A stretch of 64,000 nt of DNA from Pterois miles (Eukaryota; Chordata; Actinopteri; Perciformes; Scorpaenidae), in the NCBI GenBank assembly GCA_947000775.1, contig CAMQGK010000328.1, positions 4,249,501 through 4,313,500 of the forward strand. Direction: 5' to 3'. Below are positions 56,161-64,000 of the stretch, piece by piece. The notes below the pieces were generated by a model. It was not told the DNA's origin and made no database searches. It worked only from the letters and a program-made list of their open reading frames with translations. Every line of letters begins with the position of its first letter. Positions within the stretch are counted from its first letter, which is position 1. The position numbers were made by a program, and so were the translations under genes.

Positions 56161-57336
56161 TTGACACGTGAATCTAAGGTAGTGTGGTCCCTGTAATAAT
56201 GTTTTCAGCACATGCATCACTTGTTCTTGCAACATAATAAAGTGATGGGGAGCAGCAGAGACAAACAGATGAAGGATACTGTGTGCACTGTACTCCAAAT
56301 GGCAGCAAGATGTGTTTAGCTATTCAAACTATACCCAGGACTGCTGTATGTATTTAGGCAAACTACACCCAACCAAAAATACCAAAGAATTAAGGAAACA
56401 GATCTGGTGATGCTGAGCCATGCTCTTATTTTGGAGCACTCGCTCAGTGCTGTGAGCACGACGGCAGCTTGTATTTTACTCTCAAGTTTTTTATTCATTC
56501 TGCTATTCTCCGTTGCTACACTACACTGTGATTTAGGTGAAGGTGGCTGTAATTGTATATCAAAATCTTGCCTACTGCAGCTGTAACCATAGGCCAGCGC
56601 AATCCACATTTCCTCCAAATGCCAAGCTAAAATGACAGATTTGGGTAACTGGTTTATTAAAGCAATAATACACACACCTGGCTGGCACTTCAGCAGACAT
56701 TTCACCCGGGCGGTGGAGGGGAACTCATATCCTCTCCAAATGTGTAAACCAGTTTATTATTGTTGTAGTTGTAGCTATTTTGCTTAGGCAGGGACAGGGA
56801 GTAAAGAGATGCCACTTAAAGGGCTGCTGCTGAGCCCACCCACATAAAGACACACACACACACTGAACTGTGGAAAACTAGCATACTGAGTGACAGTACT
56901 GAAAGTCAAAACAGGGCTGTGGTGCAGATAACGAGCAGAACAATCATCATGTGAAAATGGAGCACGCTGTAACACTGGGTGCAATATATAGGCTCTAATT
57001 TGCTGCAGAGAGAGAAAAGCTCTATATGATTTTCAGTTGAATTACTGCATATAAGCAGAGACACACTCAGACATTAGCTCTGGGAACACACACATTTGTT
57101 CCACTCACACGCACTTGCGTCAAAAATGACTGCAGTGGAAGTGGGACTATGTAGCTGCAACAGTACGTCAGATCGGACAAGGCATTTTCTCAAGACAAGG
57201 TTGGCTAACATGGGAAAAAAAAGGCACACATACATAGAAACATACACGCAGTCGCACACACAGTCACACACACCCTGAGGCTTACAGAGGAAAGGTTGAG
57301 TGGCAGGAAGTGAGGTGAAGCATCAGTCATTGTTAA

Positions 57337-57339
<3 letters not shown>
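56161..57339. other. Unique stretch
   Basis: A 129-codon minus-strand frame at 56316-56705 has no recognisable domain. Nothing else seen. Confidence 0.35.

Positions 57340-57390
<51 letters not shown>
57340..57390. repeat. (TG)n microsatellite, about 50 bases
   Basis: About 25 TG units. Confidence 0.97.
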
Positions 57391-57391
<1 letters not shown>

Positions 57392-57550
57392 TGATCATGG
57401 GGTCAAGCTGCAAAGTAAATATGCCTGAGGCAAATATGTTAGTTTCTGTGTCTGTATGTGAACGCAGACTGTCATACTGTATGTTAATGCATCCACACAC
57501 ATTTCTCCCCACAAGGTATTATTAGCATTAAATGATGGTCTACAGGGCTC

Positions 57551-57586
57551 TGTGTGTGCGTGTGTGTGTGTTTGTGTGTGTTTGTG
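57551..57586. repeat. (TG)n microsatellite, interrupted
   Basis: TG units with CG and TT variants. Confidence 0.88.
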
Positions 57587-57742
57587 TTACCACCGTACAC
57601 AAGTGGTAGTGATGTGGACCCTGAGGTTTCCCCAGGGCCAAGTTCAACACCATCATGTTCTCTTTCCGCTTACAAAACACCTCTGCAGTCCACTCTGGCT
57701 CCACTTACCCAGGTACACATCATCTAGTGTGGACTAGTGCAT

Positions 57743-57743
<1 letters not shown>

Positions 57744-57772
<29 letters not shown>
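57744..57772. repeat. (CA)n microsatellite
   Basis: About 14 CA units. Confidence 0.95.
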
Positions 57773-57774
<2 letters not shown>

Positions 57775-57920
57775 CTTCCCTGTCCATAATTTAATAATAC
57801 AGGTTTCTATATCCGTAATTGTGACTCAGAGGATGCCGCCTGTGTCCCTGAAACATCTCGGATGCTTGAGGAAATTCTGCTTGAATGTAGTCGGTGCTCA
57901 CCGTGTAATTTCATGCAAAG

Positions 57921-58140
57921 AGATAAGATAAGATAAGATAAGATAAGATATTCCTTTATTAGTCCCACAGTGGGGAAATTTACCCATTACAGCAGCAAGT
58001 GGATAGTGCAATAGAAGATAAGCATAGATTTAAAAACAATATTCATACAAATAAAAAAGTAATAATTTAGTATATACATAATAGAAAAAGAAAAGAAAAA
58101 TAATAAAAATAAAAATAAAAATAAAGCATAAAGCATAAAG
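57921..58140 (-). mobile_element. LINE/SINE 3' tail with (CTTAT)n, plus A-rich body
   Basis: (GATAA)n is followed by TTCCTTTATTAGTCCCACAG and TGGGGAAATTTACCCATTAC, then AGCAGCAAGTGGATAGTGCA, which on the minus strand is a LINE-like 3' region ending in the shared stem-loop tail. After it comes AT-rich sequence with (AAAAT)n at about 58090-58130. Confidence 0.7.
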
Positions 58141-59399
58141 TATACTTAGCTTCCAACACCATTTACTTGCAGAGCACACAGTACTAACTGGCAGCACTTG
58201 CTGGTTTCTGTAAAAAAAAATCAGCTTGACAGTGCCAGCATTTCTTGAAAATAATTAAATTTGCCCTATTCAGTCCGCAGCTCATTAACCTTCACTTTGA
58301 CCCCCGAAGTCTTTTGGACATTATACTAATAATGGTAAAACATGGCATGGTGGTTTTTGGTCTGCACGGGCCTGTTTCATCAACATCGTGCCCCCCTCTA
58401 CACCTGCTGCTTTATGCACCACCTGGCTGCGCCCATAGGACTTTCACAGCACCCGTCTGGTTTATAATCCATCTTCCAAGTTAGCAGCATTTTGTGCCAG
58501 TCACCATCAAATTGCACCGAATAAATTTTGACTGTCAGAGTTTGAATAGCTCTAAATACACTGACATGGGATGATGCTGTTATGGTGTTTTAACGACTTA
58601 ACTAGCTGACATTAGTCGTCTGTTCTGGGTGGTGAGCTATGCCACGCAAACCGTTGACTATCTAGCCCCCAGTAACAACATGATTGCCCATCTAGTTCAA
58701 AAACATGGGCTAATACAATATCTAAGTGTCAAAATGCCAATCTCTCCCCCTCTACAAAAGCCTATGTTTGTATTCAACATCAGGATGGAAACAATTCAGG
58801 GTTAGAGTTTACGAAAGCCAGCTAGGTGTCAGTCTCTTAGACCACCAATATCCTCAGCCCTTTCTCCAGTTAGTAATAACTAAATTAATTTAACACAACC
58901 ACAGTCAGTTGTGGGAAAAACACTATAAAATATAGATACCACAAATAAAACTTTAAACACACCCCCAACACACACAATCACATTAATACTGTTTGTGGCC
59001 TAAGGAAAGGTGCAAGAAATTAATTCCATGGGTGCAGAGGTCCTAAAAGCAAAAGGAAATAATTGAGAGCGCTCTTTGTCGACCTGCACTAATTGTTTGT
59101 ATAATGTATTGACTAACATATGGAAGGAAGTTAATGCATCAATCATTTCATTAACAATTAACTGCTATATTATTTTACTGCAATTCTAAATGCCGAGTGC
59201 GCTGCTGTTGTGTGTCGTTCGTGTATGTGTGTCTGTGCACAAGCAATTTAACCAGCTTTTTAGACCATTTTGGGATATACACCAGTTTATTGCCTTAACC
59301 CACCCAATTCAACCATTATCAGGCCATTAAATATGCATTATTGGTTGCTATAAGCACCATGGATGTGGGTCATTAAGGGCCTTCCACGTCTACTACCTT
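58141..59399. other. Unique stretch
   Basis: No repeat or gene recognised. Confidence 0.35.
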
Positions 59400-59560
59400 G
59401 TAAAAGCAAAACGCACCACGTTCTAACACGTAAAACTGAATGAAATGTTACATGTTGAACACAAAACAACTTCTTTAACTTTAGGCAAAACCACGTTGTT
59501 AAGTTTAAGGAAAAAAAGAGTGTGTTTTGGCTTAAAATAACATTTTCAAAAGTGAAACAT
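59400..59560 (-). repeat. Fragment resembling the 13.9-kb tandem unit
   Basis: ACTTTAGGCAAAACCACG, GTTAAGTTTAAGG and AAGAGTGTGTTTTGGC resemble, in reverse, the TTGCCTAAACCTAA units at 13880-14455. The match is loose. Confidence 0.35.
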
Positions 59561-59676
59561 AACACTTACAGACACGCACAAATTTGTAAGCAATGCGGAG
59601 GTGAGAGGGTCCACAGTGTGAATTACTCTGTTGCTCAGCTAACGTTACAAAAATTGCTATGACACATGAATATTTA

Positions 59677-59712
59677 TACCGTATTTTTCGCACTACAAGG
59701 CGCACTTAAAAT
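59677..59712. mobile_element. DNA-transposon end-like motif
   Basis: TA followed by CCGTATTTTTCGCACTACAA and GGCGCACTTAAAA is close to a terminal sequence (CCGTATTTTCCGCACTATAAGGCGCAC) I recall from many animal DNA transposons with a TA target. No partner end was found nearby. Confidence 0.45.
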
Positions 59713-59941
59713 GAAAGCAGTGTGTGAATCAAACGGTACTAAGTCCACTTCAGCTAGTTTCAACACAGCACACAAACAGTCCTTAACTTGGTCAATATCA
59801 GTTCCTTCAGGATAGTAAACCCCTGGAGTGTTTGTTTTACATTTGTTCGGTCTGGGAATATGGACAAGGATGTACTTCTGCATGAATAAAAAAAAAAATA
59901 AAAAAATAAAAAAAAATATCTATGAACCAGCTTTCAGAGTT

Positions 59942-60287
59942 TCACATGCCTGCCATTAGTGCCTTTCTCATAACAACTGCTGCTTGCTCAGAGGTATGTT
60001 TAGTTTCTGTAAGCTTTTCAGGTGGTGGACCCCTCCAACCAGGACGAAAACCAACAGGATTGTGATCTACAGCACGCATGGTGAAAAAGTGAGCAGCAAC
60101 AGACCAACTATTTCTCCAGAGCTCATGGTTTTACTTTACTGAATTACAAAAAAAAGGTTTGCAGCTCCCTCACAATTTCTTTAGCTTGACTGTGGAGAAT
60201 AGCAATCCAAAGGTTTGAATTTGAATGATTATTGTAAATGGAGAGGGTATCAGCTGAACGCTGTTGTAAGGATGGGAAGAATGTTAA
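59942..60287 (-). pseudogene. Possible broken coding remnant, identity unknown
   Basis: Two minus-strand open segments in different frames follow each other: 60287-60144 (47 codons, containing SQAKEIVRELQTFF) and 60130-59942 (62 codons, containing SVAAHFFTMRAVDHN and VGFRPGWRGPPPEKLTETK). They are separated by a T8 run (60155-60148) and stops. Their residue mix looks more protein-like than other chance frames here, and a transposon-like end lies 230 bases downstream on the same strand. I do not recognise the protein. It could be a decayed transposase or host-derived exon, or chance. Confidence 0.3.
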
Positions 60288-60589
60288 TTAGTCTGATTGA
60301 GATGTTTGCTTCATTGTGGATACGCGGGTGATGAGGGGAATAAAATTGTTACAGTCACAACAAACTAATTCAACTTTATTTTGCAATCTTTAGCTAACTA
60401 CTCTTTGCCGGCTACTAACAGCTGCTCCACTGCTGCTATTGCCATAATGTTGTTATCTGAAATATGGCTTGTATATTGGCCAGTGACCTTACTGCTACCA
60501 TAACACTGATCATCTGATTGCCCTGGACTGATGTCATGTCAGTGCATGTCAATGAATGACATAAGGCATAATCCAACACATTCCTATCC

Positions 60590-60930
60590 AAACTCGCCAC
60601 ATACTGAGGCTTTGTCAGACCCCTTGGCGTCACTATTTGGTCACAGTAAATAGTGAAACTTAACACACAAGACACAAACAGTGAGATCCTGGATAAAAGC
60701 CCTACTGTATGTTGTGACTTTTTTTACTCTTTAAACTACATAACCACAGTCACTCCCAGCACACTGTCTCTGAGCATTTACTGTTGCAGTGGATGGGTTT
60801 GCATCGTAGTTAACGTAAAGCACGGTGCGCCACATATGTAGAGCGCCTTGTGCGGCAGTATTGAATGCGGACAGCTGTGACAAAGCATCGGTATTTGACG
60901 TCCTGGGAATGAGAACGGGCTGCATGATCT
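60590..60930 (+). repeat. Interspersed repeat family I, copy 3
   Basis: TGAGGCTTTGTCAGACCCC and TTGGTCACAGTAAATAGTG are followed by ACTCTTTAAACTACATAACC, AGCATTTACTGTTGCAGTGG, GTTAACGTAAAGCACGGTGC and GCATCGGTATTTGACGTCC. Landmarks recur at 34055-34330 and 55590-55700. Confidence 0.6.
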
Positions 60931-61548
60931 TGGTCTAAGGTATTTTATTAAATCAGTCAACTTACTTACGAATTCCAATATTTTCATGACCACAGCAAAA
61001 CATATTTAGTTGTAAAGTTGCCATTAGTCAGTGTATGGCATATACAGGTCGACTCCAAATTATAAATGTCAGTAGTTTCCAAACTATTCAAAGTATTCAA
61101 TTTAGACAAAAACTAAATCAAAAGTCTTATGTGATCCCATATGGGGTCCCAAAGGTTGAGAAATGGCCATGTAGCTAAATTCACATGTGCTGCCAAGAAT
61201 ACACAGCTGTAGAATCATTTGGTACCCTGGAGGCTTTGTTAATAATATGATGTACCCCTCAGTAAACTTAATCCCTCATAGCCTATCTGCTATGGCTTTC
61301 ACATGCAGATGTTTGGGAAGGCTCCAGGAACGAAGTCGGTTTGGCTCGGAGCGAGGCGCCCACTTTTCAATTTGTGCAGCTGCCACACTGGAAGCTCCTA
61401 CAAACATAACTGTCATCAAAATATAATGTACTTCACACCGCAGCATGTTAAGTCATCAGTTCATGCATGGTTTGTGCTTGTGCGTGTTAGACAGTTAAGC
61501 TGAACTGGTGCCTGCTAATACGCAGATGAGGAATTATGCTTGCCTGAA
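60931..61548. other. Unique stretch
   Basis: Nothing recognised. Confidence 0.35.
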
Positions 61549-61690
61549 GGTTAGAGAGGCAGACTTGGGGCTGGCGGGCTTAAATGAATGAGTAATGTTC
61601 TCCCATCCCTCAGCAGCTACTGTTGAAGTGCCCTTGGAAGAGGCACTGAACCCCCAATTGCTCCAATTGAGCTGCTCAGTGGCCAAAAAT
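61549..61690 (+). mobile_element. tRNA-derived SINE fragment (third family)
   Basis: AGGTTAGAGAGGCAGACTTG and GGGGCTGGCGGGCTTAAATG have the layout of a decayed tRNA head. Then come GTGCCCTTGGAAGAGGCACT and GAACCCCCAATTGCTCC, the CCTTGAGCAAGGCACTGAACCCC motif common to fish SINE bodies. The 3' part is missing or unrecognised. Confidence 0.55.
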
Positions 61691-62566
61691 GCAAAACCGT
61701 GGCTGCACTGGGTGGTTACCAAATGGGGTTATGTGAAAGAGTGCAAACAGGGTGGGAAAGCAGCCACCATGCAAATGCTGGTTCATTCTGGCTGAGGCTT
61801 GTACCATAAGTTGGTTTACTTTGCCAGCCACTTTGGCAGGTAACGAACCATCAACTGGAGGTTCTGCACTATTCTGCAAATCTAGTTGGCTTATAATTAA
61901 GTGAAAATATCTGATCAATGTGTCTAGACTAGCAGCCACATCTGTCACAAAGCTTGCCAGCCATAATTTAGAGGTCTTAGTCTCATTTTAGGTCTTTAAT
62001 TTTAGTTTGGCCTGAAAAATAATGAAAGGGCCTAATAGGTTGTGAGACTTTGTCCGTCACAATCACCAGTCAACAGATTATTTTGTGTCCTGTTATGACA
62101 CGATGATGCCATTAAGTATGGACTTCTTCTGTTTGGTCTTGCATGTTTCCATCAGGGTTAGGTCATACTTTTGATGTAGCACCACCAAAATTAAACTACT
62201 CTTGGATTTTCCAATACCTGTTCCTGTAACAAGTCGGGAGCGTCTGATCTAGAGGGTCAAATTCAATCCGACTGCCTTTATTATACTGCATATAATTTAT
62301 GGTGCAGCTATTACTAAAGATCAATAGCACTTAAACTGCTCCATTGATATTGAAACCTGCACTGATTTACAAGCAGATAGGCCTTTGGTCAAATCCAGAC
62401 ACACACACAAACACACACGTACCACTTGTATATTTGATATAATGCAGTGACTTCCCAATGTTATCCTTGTTCACTGTTCATTTCCCGTGATTGCTCTTGG
62501 AGGCACACACACTCAGACTGACTGAATAAAAAAAGAAAAATCTGGCTTTTCATTTGATTGGATTGC

Positions 62567-62567
<1 letters not shown>
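61691..62567. other. Unique stretch
   Basis: A minus-strand 90-codon frame (61676-61948) overlaps the SINE edge and shows no known domain. Confidence 0.35.

Positions 62568-62606
<39 letters not shown>
62568..62606. repeat. (TG)n microsatellite
   Basis: About 19 TG units. Confidence 0.96.
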
Positions 62607-62612
<6 letters not shown>

Positions 62613-62882
62613 TTCCAGTTTACTTTCAAAGTCTGAAAGGCCAGCTGGCCAGCAGACCTATACACAATCTCACAAACACACACACAGTTTTGCTGAGAGG
62701 ACACTGTTGATTTACGTTTATTCCCAAATATATTTAAAGAATAAGGTGGTATGGTTTTATGGTTTAGTTGTGAAGGATTATATATATATATATATATTAT
62801 AGATATAAACATGGCTATACAGACACAAACAAATGCACATACACATTTGCGACCTTCACCACAAATGGGAACACTGCAGGAG

Positions 62883-62884
<2 letters not shown>

Positions 62885-62929
<45 letters not shown>

Positions 62930-62967
62930 GTGTGTGTGTGTGTTTGTGGTGTGTGTGTGTGCGTTTG
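62885..62967. repeat. (TG)n microsatellite, compound
   Basis: About 28 TG units with a CG variant, then TTTGTGG and a second short TG run. A (TA)n of about 18 bases lies at 62780-62797. Confidence 0.96.
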
Positions 62968-63411
62968 ACTGCCAACTACCAATACACTAGGATTCAGGGA
63001 TTGTCAGCACTGCCAAGGATATGACACCAGCTCTGCAAAAACAACCAGCAGATGGATGGATAGATGGACCAGTGGAAGTGGACGGAAATCCTTTACACTC
63101 AATGGGCACAGAGATGGACTAACACTGGCAGTGTTGTCACTTGACTGGTGGACACCCAGTGCTGTCACTTGGGGGGTGAAAGGTGGAGCATAGCAGGAGA
63201 TTTTGCACAATCATGTTAATTATATACTTACTGAAAATAATGGTGGCTTCAAATGGGGTTATGTTTACGAGTTGGGCCCATATGAACGCCCCCTCGTGTA
63301 CTCACGACCTCTTAAGTGGAAAATCTTTCTCCTCTTTTGCATTTCCTTCATAATGTTACCCACTTGCTTGCCTGCAAAATTGTTAGCCTCTGTGGCTTCC
63401 AGACTCTATTA
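62968..63411. other. Unique stretch
   Basis: A short (GATG)n-like run near 63050-63070. Nothing else recognised. Confidence 0.35.
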
Positions 63412-63560
63412 TTAACTAACATTAATAATGCTGTTGCTTAGCAGCGGCGTTCTTCGTAACTTAACCACTTGAATTCCGAGCATATCGTGTACACGACTTC
63501 CCATCTTGTGAACACAGTCAACAGGACCCCATTTGAAGGCACCATAAGTGTAAATAGACC
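63412..63560 (+). mobile_element. Family H single arm, copy 2
   Basis: ATTAATAATGCTGTTGCTTA, GCAGCGGCGTTCTTCG and, further on, GAACACAGTCAACAGG and CCCCATTTGAAGGCACCA correspond to the arm of the element at 34-506. The other arm is not seen. Confidence 0.6.
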
Positions 63561-63561
63561 A

Positions 63562-63779
63562 TTTTCACAGCAGCCATTTTGACATGTAATTGCAGGGTAA
63601 ACACAAGATTAATTAATAAATTTAATTATGGTCCTATTCTATATAGTGTCACTGTGATTCCAGTGAGCCAGCATGCACAATACCAGGACAGGCCCACTTA
63701 AATGGAACAGGGCCATAATGAATGTTATTATTTACACCTGTATTTACCCTGCAGAGAAATGTCAACATGGCTGTGAAAA
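63562..63779. mobile_element. Palindromic MITE, 218 bp, with about 60-bp inverted arms
   Basis: The left arm TTTTCACAGCAGCCATTTTG, ACATG and TGCAGGGTAAACACA is mirrored by the right arm TGTATTTACCCTGCAG, AAATGTCAACATGGCTG and TGAAAA. The arms continue to ATTATGG / CCATAATGA. Only about 75 bases separate them. No coding capacity and no clear target duplication. Confidence 0.72.
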
Positions 63780-64000
63780 GCGCTTATGGCAATATTCTTT
63801 GAATTTGGAGCTATAACTAACCAGCACCTGATATGCAATCGCTCATCAAACTGTAACATGCTTTGACTGTATGTCAAAGGAAAATTGTGGCATTTTTCAA
63901 CTTGAGCATCTCATAATTGTGGCTGCCCTGACCATGGGGCATCATGAGTCTGGACCTTATGCAGATAGCCACAATAGCTAATCTAGGAGTATAATTTATG
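63780..64000. other. Unique end of window
   Basis: No feature recognised. Confidence 0.35.

Noticed and set aside
56316..56705. 129-codon minus-strand open frame
   Set aside because: No known domain; composition looks random and the start has no exon context.
61676..61948. 90-codon minus-strand open frame
   Set aside because: Overlaps a SINE fragment at one end and lacks any recognisable motif.

Overview
This window looks like non-coding DNA from a ray-finned fish, most likely a spiny-rayed (percomorph) teleost. The basis is the repeat content: dense (CA/TG)n microsatellites, tRNA-derived SINEs ending in a short stem-loop tail (TTTCCCCACTGTGGGACTAA type) plus a simple repeat, remnants of L1- and CR1/L2/Rex-like LINEs, and many short terminal-inverted-repeat elements whose consensus I recall from percomorph genomes. 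I found no convincing host protein-coding exon, no rRNA, no functional tRNA and no CRISPR array. It reads as intergenic sequence or the inside of a very large intron. Nothing in it resembles a prokaryotic operon or a multi-gene system. The longest open frames are translations of purine-rich or CA/TG simple repeats.

Layout. 0-10 kb: a long-TIR repeat (family H), an 840-bp purine tract, (CA)n arrays, a complete GGTAACA-ended element (family A) with a retroposon tail nested in it, an exact 88-bp duplication, and a family J element. 10-22 kb: two family C elements in opposite orientation, a degenerate CCTAAACCTAA-type tandem array, a SINE head, a complete TTAA-bounded family D element, a family G repeat and microsatellites. 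22.1-26.0 kb: the largest repeat-poor island, with base texture that could suit regulatory DNA. 26-35 kb: two copies of one SINE family in opposite orientation, a LINE 3' end, a deleted family D copy, family A, a triple CA/CA/TG cluster, and two rearranged family B elements facing each other.

35-43 kb: mostly unique sequence, a family G repeat, a third SINE copy, an L1 ORF2 C-terminal remnant, then a 1.5-kb purine and microsatellite cluster. 43-52 kb: a 564-bp hAT-like element with both ends, family A fragments, two SINEs of different families in tandem, and a complete TTAA-bounded family B element carrying a second repeat with a hairpin. 53-64 kb: more interspersed repeats (E, I, K), a 40-A run beside a repeat-poor block, a possible broken coding remnant near a transposon-like end, further SINE and LINE pieces, a second family H fragment and a 218-bp palindromic element.

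No genes act together here. What can be read is a history of transposon insertion, nesting, internal deletion and inversion. Family letters are local labels for this window. Superfamily statements rest on the ends seen (TTAA, CAGGGCCGGC, GGTAACA) and on recall of teleost repeats, and no database was searched.
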